A DNA stretch of 64,000 nt from Nitrosomaritimum sp049414205 (GCA_049414205.1 JBMSGE010000002.1:20194-84193); one strand, 5' to 3'. Positions 1 to 7,295 are shown, counted from the first letter of the stretch. Notes: generated by a model from the sequence alone, not told the origin. Translations and numbers: made by a program.

Positions 1-552
1 TGCTCGAATTATTGTTCGTGTGAATTCACCTAAAGAGATATTTTTTGCCGAATCTGCAAAGGCCAGCATACATACAGCCTCGAAAAAAGCATTTGTTTTC
101 TCATCTAGATTTTTCGTAATATCCAAAAGAGAAGTATCATCCCATGATTCTGTCTTTTCCATAGAAGAAAAGGCCAAGGGTATTAGGATTTTTAATAAAG
201 ATAGTCTACTTTTGAAAGGAACCATAGATAATTTCAATAAATCAAGAATCCCCTTTGGATAAAGATGAAATTTATCTCCTGAAAAAAAGGCTATATCGTC
301 AACTTTTTCTAATTTCAAGTGCGATTCAATACCAATTCTTTTCAAAATTTTGTAAATTGCAGATTGTGTGTAAAATGGCATAATATGAAATCCATTATCT
401 AGCAGATGCCCCTTATAGTAGATGGAGGCAGTTCTACCACCCACCTTGCCATATTTTTCATATATCTCAGTCGATATTTTTTGTTTTGTTAAAAGGGCAC
501 CCAAGGTTAATCCACCCACACCTGCACCAATTATGGCGACGTTATTTTTCAA
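1..552 (-). CDS. FAD-dependent oxidoreductase (phytoene-desaturase/NAD(P)-FAD type), partial
   Basis: Minus-strand reading frame open for 184 codons and cut by the left edge, so the C-terminal part is missing. It starts with TTG at 552. The N-terminus carries a classic dinucleotide-binding fold (IIGAGVGGLTLGALL, GxGxxG) followed by an EKxxKVGGRT stretch typical of amine-oxidase/phytoene-desaturase type flavoproteins. A substrate cannot be assigned; carotenoid desaturation or prenyl-lipid reduction are family possibilities. It lies downstream of the SRPBCC gene, same strand, with its own promoter-like region (TATATA at 575-580, GGCACTATA-type box at 602-607). No ATG is present near the start, so the TTG call rests on the position of the GxGxxG fold. 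Confidence 0.75.
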   Translation of the reverse strand, partial: MKNNVAIIGAGVGGLTLGALLTKQKISTEIYEKYGKVGGRTASIYYKGHLLDNGFHIMPFYTQSAIYKILKRIGIESHLKLEKVDDIAFFSGDKFHLYPKGILDLLKLSMVPFKSRLSLLKILIPLAFSSMEKTESWDDTSLLDITKNLDEKTNAFFEAVCMLAFADSAKNISLGEFTRTIIRA

Positions 553-601
553 TATACAGTATAGGAGGTTTTTGTATATATGCAGTTAGCATTATCATCT
601 T

Positions 602-607
602 ATAGTG
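602..607 (-). promoter_or_regulatory. CACTAG-type upstream box for the FAD oxidoreductase gene
   Basis: Read on the minus strand this is TTGGCACTATAA. Its outer edge is 55 bp before the TTG start at 552, and a TATATA element (575-580) lies between. It matches in sequence and position the box found before at least five other genes in the first 7.4 kb. Confidence 0.45.
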
Positions 608-618
608 CCAACGGCAAT

Positions 619-1062
619 CTAAACAACAGCATTTTGATTTACCTCACAACTATGAATAAATTCATCCATGATTTTGTTTATTTTTTTTTCAATAAAGAAT
701 TTTGCAGGATAAAGAAGTTTAAAGAATCCGTTAAACTTTAACTGTACTTTTATTTCCACTTTTGTTCCATCATCTAATTCTTCATAACATTCAAGAAAAG
801 ATGAGCCAGTAAGAGGTCCAGACAAAATATTAATTTCGTGAATATTTGGCTTTGAAATTTTATGTTTAGTTTGAACCCTTAGAGAAGTTCCCAAAAATGA
901 AAGATCTTCATCAACAAAAATTTCTGAATTTATAATTTTGGTTATGCGCAAAGAGCGAAAATAATTAGGCATCAAATTTGAAAAATTTTCAATATCCGTA
1001 CTAATCTCAAAAATTTTTTTTCTATCAACATGAGTGTTTCTAGATATTTTAAGAATTAGCAT
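619..1062 (-). CDS. SRPBCC / polyketide-cyclase-like lipid-binding protein
   Basis: 147 residues, the usual size of a single START/SRPBCC domain. The N-terminal pattern (ISRNTHVDRKKIFEISTDIENF) and the C-terminal amphipathic helix with KKINKIMDEF match the Bet v1-like fold that binds hydrophobic ligands. The start overlaps the end of the preceding 121-aa gene by 7 bp, so the two are probably translated together, and an FAD oxidoreductase follows. The context (SRPBCC plus flavoprotein) suggests lipid or isoprenoid chemistry, but that is inference; the ligand is unknown. Confidence 0.7.
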   Translation of the reverse strand: MLILKISRNTHVDRKKIFEISTDIENFSNLMPNYFRSLRITKIINSEIFVDEDLSFLGTSLRVQTKHKISKPNIHEINILSGPLTGSSFLECYEELDDGTKVEIKVQLKFNGFFKLLYPAKFFIEKKINKIMDEFIHSCEVNQNAVV

Positions 1063-1421
1063 GATATTGAGACCTTTGACAAATAATCTTGTAAATTGGT
1101 TTTCCCAATAGGTAAATCAGGATACAGTTTTTTAATGAAATCACATAAAAGTACCATGCTTATTTTCACTGAATCAGTTTTTTTCGGATCGGTTAATGGG
1201 TACAACCTTATTGTTGTTTTGCCCTTACTTGCCAATACTTCAATGAAAAACTCTTGGCTTTCTTGATCAATTACAAGAGTGTGAACTAGTGCATTTTTCT
1301 TAGACGAGCTAACATACATTTCTTTGAGCCGTATTATACAAGGATTTTTTTTAAGTATGACTTGAAATTGACCTTGGATTTTCTCAAGATCCACATCCCC
1401 ATTTAGAACTATGTGAGGCAT
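1056..1421 (-). CDS. Conserved hypothetical protein, 121 aa
   Basis: No family recognised. The protein is soluble, alpha/beta in appearance, without signal peptide or membrane segment; it ends in ISC and has few cysteines. It follows a zinc-ribbon gene by 35 bp and overlaps the SRPBCC gene by 7 bp, forming a three-gene minus-strand operon (zinc ribbon, this gene, SRPBCC). ATG start at 1421. The consistent operon layout and absence of competing frames support a real gene. Confidence 0.65.
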   Translation of the reverse strand: MPHIVLNGDVDLEKIQGQFQVILKKNPCIIRLKEMYVSSSKKNALVHTLVIDQESQEFFIEVLASKGKTTIRLYPLTDPKKTDSVKISMVLLCDFIKKLYPDLPIGKTNLQDYLSKVSISC

Positions 1422-1456
1422 TTTATCCTCACCATACTAGAAAACACCATTTACCA

Positions 1457-1636
1457 TCACACTGTGAACAATTTTTCCTTGAATTCATCAACAAACATGT
1501 AGACTTTGCATCTAGTACATGCCAAGAAATCTTTTGATTTTTTCCCCCCAGTGGCAGTTACTAGGACTAATGCCTTGCGTCGACATTTAGGACATTCGGC
1601 CTCAAGGTCTCTTCTGTTCGAGTATTGTAAATTCAT
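1457..1636 (-). CDS. Small zinc-ribbon protein, 59 aa
   Basis: A 59-residue frame starting ATG at 1636. It contains a CPKC pair at residues 15-18 and a CTRC pair at 40-43, the two knuckles of a zinc ribbon about 21 residues apart. It is first in the operon with the 121-aa and SRPBCC genes. Upstream it has the two-box promoter (1665-1689) with TTAAATA next to it. Role unknown; such ribbons in archaea usually bind nucleic acid or a protein partner. Confidence 0.65.
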   Translation of the reverse strand: MNLQYSNRRDLEAECPKCRRKALVLVTATGGKKSKDFLACTRCKVYMFVDEFKEKLFTV

Positions 1637-1664
1637 AGACTTACTTGGCTAAAATGATATTTAA

Positions 1665-1689
1665 CTAATGCCAACTAAAATTTATAGTG
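1665..1689 (-). promoter_or_regulatory. Two-box CACTAG-type promoter of the zinc-ribbon operon
   Basis: On the minus strand: TTAGCACTAT (box at 1684-1689), then 13 bp, then CATTAG (1665-1670) directly followed by TTAAATAT. The outer box edge is 53 bp before the ATG at 1636 and the two boxes are spaced 19 bp, the same geometry as at 3728, 4943 and 7267. Confidence 0.55.
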
Positions 1690-1783
1690 CTAATTTTTCA
1701 AAAATATGAATTGGAAATTAACTAAATGTTTTTACTTTTCTAATTAAAGAATCCTATTTAGATAATTTGTACAAATATAACTT

Positions 1784-2047
1784 ATGAAAAAAATTATTCC
1801 TTTTCTCATGGTTGGAATTCCATTATGTTTATCAGTGATATTCATTGTAAATACCATAGAGTCGCAAACATTTCCATTGTTAAGGGACGATACATTAACT
1901 GATGAGGAAAATATTCATCAAACCTACAAATCAGGTTTGGAATATTGTAAAAAATCATACCAACCTACAATTATTTCTGAAAATAATGAATTCAAAAAAT
2001 GTATAGATTCAGTTGAAAAGTGGTATTTGAAAAATAAACAAAAATAG
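1784..2047 (+). CDS. Small membrane-anchored protein, 87 aa
   Basis: N-terminal hydrophobic helix (about residues 4-24) followed by a charged domain with two cysteines (EYCKKSY and KKCIDSV), possibly a disulfide outside the membrane. Could be secreted or signal-anchored. No family recognised. It stands alone, divergent from the zinc-ribbon gene, and converges on the DICT-like gene. ATG start; a TTTAGA element lies about 25 bp upstream. Confidence 0.55.
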   Translation: MKKIIPFLMVGIPLCLSVIFIVNTIESQTFPLLRDDTLTDEENIHQTYKSGLEYCKKSYQPTIISENNEFKKCIDSVEKWYLKNKQK

Positions 2048-2084
2048 GATTTAACTTAGAATTGGTAATAAACTACAATTATAA

Positions 2085-2630
2085 TTATTGTATATTGAAT
2101 TTTTTCTTCAAAGTTTTTCCCATTAATTGAAGAGAAAATCTGCATACAGATGGGTTAAGTGTAAAAAATCCCCTAAATTTTCCGTCCTCAAATTCTTCGG
2201 CAATTAGTCCAAAGGGACCATAAGGACCTCTTGTAATTACACTCCACACATTTACGAGATCAGTGTTTTTGCAGTTAATTATCTCAATTTTAGAAGGTGT
2301 TTCTATTGTGGTTTTACCAAAATTGGCAATAACCCAAATTTTAGGAATTTTTTCGACCATTTGTTGGTATCTTTTTTCTACAAATTTGTACCTCGCTATT
2401 TCTTCAAAAGTTGCAAGCAATGGCTCTCCATTTTCTTTGGCATATTTTTCTATTAGAGTGCTAAGATGGTACAGAGGTTTTCTATCTGCATGAAAATTAT
2501 GATATCCCTTTTCAATGAAATCATCAAATTTCCAAAGAGGGAGTTTAGATTCATCTAAGTTATGCCATTCAGCGAGTTGAGGAAATTCTTCCCATACCTT
2601 TCCAACAAAACCAGAATAAGGAGAGGACAT
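2085..2630 (-). CDS. DICT-like sensory domain protein, 181 aa
   Basis: The central and C-terminal parts resemble the DICT sensory domain: a LLATFEEIARYKFVEKRY segment, then WVIANFG, then DLVNVWSVIT and a closing FRGFFTLNPSVC element, in the order seen in that family (which accompanies signalling proteins in bacteria and some archaea). Here it is a stand-alone protein with about 70 extra N-terminal residues rich in aromatic residues (EEFPQLAEWHNL). No transmitter domain, signal peptide or membrane helix. Monocistronic, divergent from the roadblock-like gene at 2729. The family assignment is from pattern memory only. Confidence 0.55.
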   Translation of the reverse strand: MSSPYSGFVGKVWEEFPQLAEWHNLDESKLPLWKFDDFIEKGYHNFHADRKPLYHLSTLIEKYAKENGEPLLATFEEIARYKFVEKRYQQMVEKIPKIWVIANFGKTTIETPSKIEIINCKNTDLVNVWSVITRGPYGPFGLIAEEFEDGKFRGFFTLNPSVCRFSLQLMGKTLKKKFNIQ

Positions 2631-2728
2631 ACTTTGTTATTTTCATGATAACATTTAAGGAAATCTTTTAAAATCTAGATCTTGCTTCGACGAAATTGTT
2701 TTTATGCAATAATTCTATTAGATAGGTA

Positions 2729-3133
2729 ATGTCTCGATATGAAAAAATGTTAAACATGATAATGGATTTTAATAGTTCCATAAGGTTGGCAGTGATAAGC
2801 GATACTGCAGGGGACATTCTTTGGAATTCTAAAAGAAAAGATGTTACTTTAAAAATTCCACTTTCTGAAACCAAAAAAGCTCTCAAACGAGAAGCATCCG
2901 ATTGGGTAGAGAGATGCAAACTAGAAGATAGCAGCAACATAGGAAGAGGAATGTATAACATTACATCCTTTGAAAAGATAAAGAGAATATCAATACCAAT
3001 TGATGCATTTCATCTGCTATTCATCAGTGTAGATAACGAGCCTCTAAAAAAGAGTAAAACAAAAAGCTATGGGAAATTAGTAGAAATGGGAAAAATAATG
3101 TCCATAGTAGACTTTGCAAATACTTTTGAATAA
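2729..3133 (+). CDS. Roadblock/profilin-like small protein (paralog 1)
   Basis: 134 residues: a helix with LNMIMDFN, then a strand pair IRLAVISDTAGDILWNS, a helix with ETKKAL, and strands ISIPIDAFHLLFISV, the order expected of a roadblock/LC7-like fold. It is closely related to the protein at 8558 along its whole length (shared LNMxMDFN, GRGxY, EKIKRIxIP, KSYGxLVEMGKIMSIVDF) and more distantly to the one at 19378. Thaumarchaeal genomes carry many copies of this uncharacterised family. A TTTTTATG element about 25 bp upstream suggests a leaderless transcript. Confidence 0.7.
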   Translation: MSRYEKMLNMIMDFNSSIRLAVISDTAGDILWNSKRKDVTLKIPLSETKKALKREASDWVERCKLEDSSNIGRGMYNITSFEKIKRISIPIDAFHLLFISVDNEPLKKSKTKSYGKLVEMGKIMSIVDFANTFE

Positions 3134-3168
3134 AAACAAAAATACAAAATTTTTTAATTTTTAATAAT

Positions 3169-3537
3169 CTAAATTTGTTCACTTAGTTTTTTTAATTTTT
3201 TGACATCAGTAATTTCAATATGGTTGCTAAGAGTTACAATTTTTGCTAATTTTGGATTAGCATCTTTTCCCAATTTTAGTACAGTGTCACCCCTGAATCT
3301 TATTTCCATAGTAATGTTTTGTTGGCTAAGATTTTTGGCAAGATTTTTGGCTTGAGAAAGTTGCTTTATCAATCCAGGTTTTTTAGAAAGTGTGATTGGA
3401 ATTTCGAGTATATCAAGAATTCTGGAATTTCCCAGAGTTTGAAAATTAATAGACGGAGTATTATTTGTAGAAATTTGTACAGCACCTTTTTCTAAATAAG
3501 TTAAAAAATTGGCGGAGAGGTTTTTTTCCATTCTCAT
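3169..3537 (-). CDS. Conserved hypothetical protein, 122 aa
   Basis: Soluble, basic protein with no recognised family. The second half (ITMEIRFRGDTVLKLGKDANPKLAKI) looks like a beta-strand/helix unit. It follows the 61-aa gene by 5 bp and is surely co-transcribed with it from the two-box promoter at 3758-3781. Ends shortly before the convergent roadblock-like gene at 3133. Start ATG at 3537; an alternative ATG is two codons in. Confidence 0.6.
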   Translation of the reverse strand: MRMEKNLSANFLTYLEKGAVQISTNNTPSINFQTLGNSRILDILEIPITLSKKPGLIKQLSQAKNLAKNLSQQNITMEIRFRGDTVLKLGKDANPKLAKIVTLSNHIEITDVKKLKKLSEQI

Positions 3538-3542
3538 CCTAC

Positions 3543-3728
3543 CTACTTTGCAGTAATTGTCAGTTTTCCATTTAAGGAAACTGTTCCTGTGGGAACTATT
3601 TTGCCACCTTTTTCAACCTTGCCTTTCATTTCCAAATCATCAAACGCATAAGTGATGGAGGCATGTTTTTGGGTCAGTTTGTCAAAAACTTCTGCTAGCA
3701 AATTAGCCCATTCTTGTTCTTCAGTCAT
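3543..3728 (-). CDS. Conserved hypothetical protein, 61 aa
   Basis: Acidic N-terminal helix (EEQEWANLLAEVFDKL) followed by three likely strands (SITYAFDDLEMKG, GTVSLNGKLTITAK). No family recognised. First gene of a two-gene operon. The promoter is one of the best examples of the CACTAG two-box arrangement, with the outer box 53 bp before ATG. Confidence 0.6.
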   Translation of the reverse strand: MTEEQEWANLLAEVFDKLTQKHASITYAFDDLEMKGKVEKGGKIVPTGTVSLNGKLTITAK

Positions 3729-3757
3729 AAAGTCTGTTTGTTAGCATAATATTTAAC

Positions 3758-3781
3758 CTAGTGATAAATTTTGTACTAGTG
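3758..3781 (-). promoter_or_regulatory. Two-box CACTAG promoter of the 61-aa/122-aa operon
   Basis: Two exact CACTAG copies on the minus strand (3776-3781 and 3758-3763) spaced 18 bp. The inner one abuts GTTAAATATTA (TATA box, 3748-3757). The block is strikingly similar to the promoter at 4889-4923 although the downstream genes are unrelated. Confidence 0.6.
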
Positions 3782-3932
3782 CCAATTTTTGAAAAACAAC
3801 ATATTAACGATTAGATTTGAATTATTTTGCAACTGCAAAATTAATGTTAGTGTGAGTTTTAATTATTAAAAAATTTTAATCTATTTTCTTACTGTTGTAA
3901 AAAATTGTTTGGATTTTAAAAATAGAATTTAA

Positions 3933-3938
3933 CACTAG
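3933..3938 (+). promoter_or_regulatory. CACTAG box upstream of the TFB gene
   Basis: TTAACACTAG, starting exactly 53 bp before the ATG at 3986. A TATA box (TTTGTATAAA, 3953-3962) follows at the expected distance. The second box position is degenerate here. Confidence 0.5.
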
Positions 3939-3985
3939 AAAAGTTATTGGTCTTTGTATAAATTTTGTAAACACCATAATAGAGC

Positions 3986-4888
3986 ATGAGCAAAAAAAGT
4001 CAAAAAAAGATTTGCAAACATGGTTTGGTAATTACAGATTTTGTCACAGGTGAAATTTCATGTGGGCATTGTGGAGTAGTAATATCAGAGAAAAATGTTG
4101 TCATAGGTCAAGAAACTACAGGTCATGCCAATAACGAGTATCAAGGAATGGTAAGAACGGGACAACAAATTTCATTAAAAATGGCAGACATGGGATTGTC
4201 CACCATAATCGAATCTCAAGACAAGGATTCTTCTGGAAAATCTCTTTCTGTAGACAATAAAAGATCCTTTTATCGATTAAGAATGTGGGACAGGAATAGC
4301 AGACATGCCATTACAAATCAATCATTTGTTAGTGCATTTACACTACTAGATGGAATAAGATCTAAATTGGCTTTGCCAGATCATGTGGTAGAGAAAACGG
4401 CATATATTTTTAGAAAAGCTCATCAAAAAAAACTCTTACCGGGACGTTCAACTCAGGTTATTTTATGCGCATCCGTTTATTTGGCATGCAGGATGACAGA
4501 TACGCCGCGAACGCTTACAGATATTGCTGTTGCCGCAGGAGTGAAAAAGAAGGCAGTGCAACGAGCATATCGTTTCCTTACAAGAGAATTAGGAGCATAT
4601 ACCAAGGCCTACAATCCGAGCGAATTTGTCTCAAGAATTTCAAATGAAGTTAGGATTTCAGAAAAATCAAAATCATATGCCCGAGAAATTCTGAAGTTAG
4701 GTAACGAAAAGGGAATTACCGAAGGTAAAAATCCAATGTCTATGGCAGCAGCCGCTGTGTATTTGGCTGTTAAAAAAAATCATGAGAAAATTCCGCAGAC
4801 ACGAATTTCAATAGCAGCTGGAATTAGCGCAGTAACCATTAGAAACAGAGTAAAAGAATTACTTGTGATTGAGAGAAAGGAGCATTAG
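3986..4888 (+). CDS. tfb: Transcription initiation factor TFB
   Basis: 300 residues, normal TFB length. N-terminal zinc ribbon (C10, H12, C26, C29), linker, then two cyclin repeats (about 105-200 and 205-297) with AIYRKAH-like and AAAVYLAVKK segments and the final recognition helix (GISAVTIRNRVKEL). It recruits RNA polymerase to TBP-bound promoters through the BRE. The first zinc pair is C-x-H rather than C-x2-C, a form I associate with lineage-specific thaumarchaeal TFBs, which exist in several copies per genome. Its own promoter has the CACTAG box, and its stop codon overlaps the box of the next gene, so feedback by this TFB on the shared promoters is conceivable but unproven. Confidence 0.93.
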   Translation: MSKKSQKKICKHGLVITDFVTGEISCGHCGVVISEKNVVIGQETTGHANNEYQGMVRTGQQISLKMADMGLSTIIESQDKDSSGKSLSVDNKRSFYRLRMWDRNSRHAITNQSFVSAFTLLDGIRSKLALPDHVVEKTAYIFRKAHQKKLLPGRSTQVILCASVYLACRMTDTPRTLTDIAVAAGVKKKAVQRAYRFLTRELGAYTKAYNPSEFVSRISNEVRISEKSKSYAREILKLGNEKGITEGKNPMSMAAAAVYLAVKKNHEKIPQTRISIAAGISAVTIRNRVKELLVIERKEH

Positions 4889-4923
4889 CACTAGTTACCA
4901 TTTTTATCACTAGTTAAATATTA
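4889..4923 (+). promoter_or_regulatory. Two-box CACTAG promoter of the 127-aa gene
   Basis: CACTAG at 4889-4894 (in TTAGCACTAG, overlapping the TFB stop codon) and again at 4908-4913, spaced 19 bp, directly followed by the TATA box TTAAATATTA (4914-4923). The outer box starts 54 bp before the ATG at 4943, and the TATA box spans -29 to -20, so the transcript should be nearly leaderless. Confidence 0.6.
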
Positions 4924-4942
4924 TTACAGCGTAAATGCAATC

Positions 4943-5326
4943 ATGACAGCACTAGTACAAAAAATAGAAACACAACCTCCAAAGTTAGAACCATATTTTT
5001 ATCAATTCTTTCAGGACGTTGTAAATACAATGCCAGTAGTTGATCCTGAGCTTCTCATACGTGTGATGATGTTTCAGGTTAATCTAAAAAAATACCCTGG
5101 CCCAGATATTCCTCACGTGAATCTCTATGTCAAATACAAAGAAGGCGTCAACCTACATCAAAAACAAGAAGAAGGTAGAGACACCTATCCATTTGAAGTA
5201 ACTACAAGCAGATGGGGAGACGGAGTAATTTTCTCAGGACTGATGAATATTGGAACTGTCGAATCTGTATGTTCAGATCCTGATATTGTCGAAGTTACAG
5301 GAGAAGCAAAACCTACACATAATTAA
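4943..5326 (+). CDS. Conserved hypothetical protein, 127 aa
   Basis: No recognised family. Soluble; contains a helix-rich N-terminal half (PYFYQFFQDVVNTM) and a strand-rich C-terminal half (FEVTTSRWGDGVIFSG). It is driven by a strong two-box promoter beginning on the TFB stop codon and ends at a hairpin. Good ATG start and promoter geometry make it a convincing gene of unknown role. Confidence 0.65.
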   Translation: MTALVQKIETQPPKLEPYFYQFFQDVVNTMPVVDPELLIRVMMFQVNLKKYPGPDIPHVNLYVKYKEGVNLHQKQEEGRDTYPFEVTTSRWGDGVIFSGLMNIGTVESVCSDPDIVEVTGEAKPTHN

Positions 5327-5344
5327 AAGTAGAAGTTTTTCCAC

Positions 5345-5364
5345 TAGGGGTATTTTTACCCCTA
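5345..5364. terminator. Bidirectional hairpin between convergent genes
   Basis: Perfect 8-bp inverted repeat TAGGGGTA/TACCCCTA around a 4-T loop, 18 bp past the stop of the 127-aa gene and about 90 bp past the 3' end of the convergent oxygenase gene, followed by T-rich sequence on both strands. The GC-rich stem in an AT-rich region suggests an RNA 3'-end structure. Confidence 0.5.
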
Positions 5365-5453
5365 TACCACATTTTCTAATTTTCACATCTTTTTCATTTT
5401 AGGTGATTTTTTTAAAAAAGTCATAAGTTTTTAATTATTAATTTTTTTAATTT

Positions 5454-6230
5454 TCAAGCCCAGGAGATAATTTTTTGGTTATGGTTTGAAAAACCCAAAA
5501 ACATCCCTAATGTGATTCTGGAGGATGGCCCTTGAATTTTTGTTACTTCATGATACTTTAAAGGATTGATTAGCACCAAATCCCCCTCCTCAATATTTGT
5601 GATTTTGCAAGATTCTTCTGAAGAAGTCAATTCTGAAGAATATCCAAAGTCTATTTTACGGAATTTTTCATCAGATCTCATCCAATTTCTTCGATAGACT
5701 ATCAAATCACCACCTGCTTCGGATTTTTGTAGGTGTAGAACGCAAGAGAGCTGGCCATCAAGGTTTGCAATAGAGTATTCTTTTCCTTCATAGTTCACAT
5801 GATCTTTGTGAAGGGGAATCGATTTCCCCATTTCATGAATACGAATGATGAATGGAGAGAATTCATCACCTGATTCATGGGCTAATGTGATTTCAGATTC
5901 AGGGAAAACGACCTTGAGCATTTTAAAAATCTTATTTGTCGGAATTTGAGATGAACCAAAAATAAAATCAAACTTTGAGTTGGCAATTTTTACCTGTTCA
6001 AAATATTCTCTTTTTTTTGTTGTATACGACATTAGAAATGGGCCGATATGAGTTAACTTTTCATTTTGGAAATTATTTTCAGGCATACTAAGAATTCTAT
6101 CAGAGATAAATTTACAATACTCTTTTTCATAAAATTGCTTTAAAATTATTGCAGGCACCTTGCCGAAGATTAAAGAGTCATAATCAATCTTGTTCCAATC
6201 AGGTTTGTTTACAATTAGAGGTTCCCACAC
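5454..6230 (-). CDS. 2-oxoglutarate/Fe(II)-dependent dioxygenase
   Basis: 258 residues with the facial triad of the 2OG-Fe(II) superfamily: H141-x-D143 (IPLHKDH) and H227 (LKYHEV), plus the 2OG-binding R238 (SSRITLG). Such enzymes hydroxylate proteins or small molecules using O2, which fits an aerobic ammonia oxidiser; the substrate is unknown. It starts with GTG at 6230, sharing one base with the stop codon of the preceding gene (TAGTG), so translation is coupled. There is a double-strand beta-helix pattern from about residue 125 to 245. Confidence 0.82.
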   Translation of the reverse strand: MWEPLIVNKPDWNKIDYDSLIFGKVPAIILKQFYEKEYCKFISDRILSMPENNFQNEKLTHIGPFLMSYTTKKREYFEQVKIANSKFDFIFGSSQIPTNKIFKMLKVVFPESEITLAHESGDEFSPFIIRIHEMGKSIPLHKDHVNYEGKEYSIANLDGQLSCVLHLQKSEAGGDLIVYRRNWMRSDEKFRKIDFGYSSELTSSEESCKITNIEEGDLVLINPLKYHEVTKIQGPSSRITLGMFLGFSNHNQKIISWA

Positions 6231-6517
6231 TAATACCCACCAACACCAGAATGTGAAACTTTGGCCAGAAGAACTCCTCCGTCATCACGTACATCTATCT
6301 CACATTTTAGAAAGGCATCTTTTATGCAATCTGAAAGGGTTTCAGAGGTCCAATCTTTTTGTTCGTGCGGAAATCCAGGTAGGTCAGCAGACGTTATTCT
6401 AATTTTTTCAGAGTCTGAGTAAGTCATCTTGTTTCCATTTTTTCTATGGGTAACATTGAGAATAAATGAATCCTGTGAAAGAGTTTGTGAACCATGTCCC
6501 CAAATTATATCTGTCAT
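6230..6517 (-). CDS. Conserved hypothetical protein coupled to the oxygenase, 95 aa
   Basis: I place the start at ATG 6517 (TDIIWGHGSQTL); a longer frame reaches 6574 but would run into the promoter element. Contains HRKNGNKMTYSDSEKIRITSADLPGF and an acidic C-terminal half with DVRDDGGVLLAKVSHSG. No family recognised. The TAGTG stop-start overlap with the oxygenase suggests a functional link, for example as its substrate or partner; that is inference. Confidence 0.6.
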   Translation of the reverse strand: MTDIIWGHGSQTLSQDSFILNVTHRKNGNKMTYSDSEKIRITSADLPGFPHEQKDWTSETLSDCIKDAFLKCEIDVRDDGGVLLAKVSHSGVGGY

Positions 6518-6571
6518 GAGGTACTTTTGATGTTTTAAGATATAACCATAATATAGAATAATTGAATTTAG

Positions 6572-6577
6572 CACTAG
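6572..6577. promoter_or_regulatory. CACTAG box upstream of the oxygenase operon (opposite orientation)
   Basis: TTAGCACTAG at 6568-6577. Relative to the minus-strand operon (ATG 6517) the box is inverted and its inner edge lies 55 bp upstream; a TATATT element lies between. Included because the core is a perfect 10-bp match to the other boxes. Confidence 0.4.
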
Positions 6578-6587
6578 AAGTATGTTT

Positions 6588-6730
6588 TTAGCAATTAAAA
6601 GTCTCAGTACCTAAAAATTTTACGATAGGATGATTTCTTACTGATTGCCATCTAGGTTCCTTTTTCCTTTCAACATGTTTATGATCCTATTTCTGAGAAA
6701 AGGTAGTTCATCATTTATTTCAAATATCTT
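6588..6730 (-). pseudogene. Possible frameshifted remnant of a small gene
   Basis: Between the FMN-binding gene and the oxygenase operon the minus strand shows two short frames that read like protein: an upstream one (EINDELPFLRNRIIN) and, one frame over, a downstream one (KEPRWQSVRNHPIVKFLGTE) ending at 6588. Neither has a usable start, but joined by a single shift near 6660 they give one continuous polypeptide of about 45 residues. It may be a decayed gene or a sequence error. Confidence 0.25.
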
Positions 6731-7154
6731 TCATACGGTTGGTATAGTCATAGTGGAAGATTTTTTTAGGCGTAATTTCGATTGCAACTTCTGATTTCGA
6801 TTTAATTTTTAAGAATTTTGAAAGTGTGGAATCTTTTTTCCCCAAATATTTGTCAATAAGAAGTTGCAAAATTTCATTTCCTCTTTCTTCAACAATTCGT
6901 GCTTTACCCTCCCCTCGTGCTCCTTTGTAAGGGGGTTTGTCTCCTGCTATTTCAAAACCACATGAGGGGTTGTTTTGTAAATAAGATACTATTTTTGCAC
7001 TTTTCTGTGTGGCACAGAAAAGTTTACCGCCAATTTCAACATACCATAATGACAGAACAGATGGTACACCGCTAGGTTTTAGATACGCGAGTCTTATTGG
7101 AATTTTTTTATCAGAAATTAACTCATCGATTTTTGCATTTTCTAATTTTTGCAA
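6720..7154 (-). CDS. Pyridoxamine 5'-phosphate oxidase-like FMN-binding protein
   Basis: 144 residues, the size of a single PNPOx-like split-barrel domain. Features: IPIRLAYLKPSGVPSVLSLWYVEIGGKLFCAT, a strand pattern seen in F420/FMN-dependent members, then SAKIVSYLQNNPSCGFEI and the RGEGKARIVEE segment. Likely an FMN- or F420-dependent reductase of small molecules; substrate unknown. The start is TTG at 7154, inside the end of the upstream 41-aa zinc protein (13-bp overlap), implying coupled translation. Confidence 0.8.
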   Translation of the reverse strand: MQKLENAKIDELISDKKIPIRLAYLKPSGVPSVLSLWYVEIGGKLFCATQKSAKIVSYLQNNPSCGFEIAGDKPPYKGARGEGKARIVEERGNEILQLLIDKYLGKKDSTLSKFLKIKSKSEVAIEITPKKIFHYDYTNRMKDI

Positions 7155-7267
7155 ATTTCCTTACCTCCACAAACTCTGGCCACATATTTTGAGTAACAAT
7201 AATCACATGACCAATCATGAAAATGTTTACCGCAATTTTTGCATTTTTGAATAGTGATTAGACTCAT
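7142..7267 (-). CDS. Tiny zinc-finger protein, 41 aa
   Basis: ATG at 7267. Contains CKNC (residues 9-12), CDYC (21-24) and two later cysteines (C33, C39) in 41 residues, so it probably binds zinc. It overlaps the FMN-binding gene and is preceded by a textbook two-box promoter (7296-7320), which strongly supports a real gene despite its size. Function unknown. Confidence 0.6.
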   Translation of the reverse strand: MSLITIQKCKNCGKHFHDWSCDYCYSKYVARVCGGKEICKN

Positions 7268-7295
7268 ATTGTATTTTTGTGGTTTTCATATTTTA

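Noticed and set aside
20..262. 80-codon plus-strand frame at the left edge
   Set aside because: Lies antisense inside the FAD oxidoreductase, whose frame has clear GxGxxG homology; composition of the plus frame looks like a shadow.
2668..2961. 97-codon minus-strand frame
   Set aside because: Antisense to the roadblock-like gene, which has a close paralog at 8558; the antisense frame has no support.
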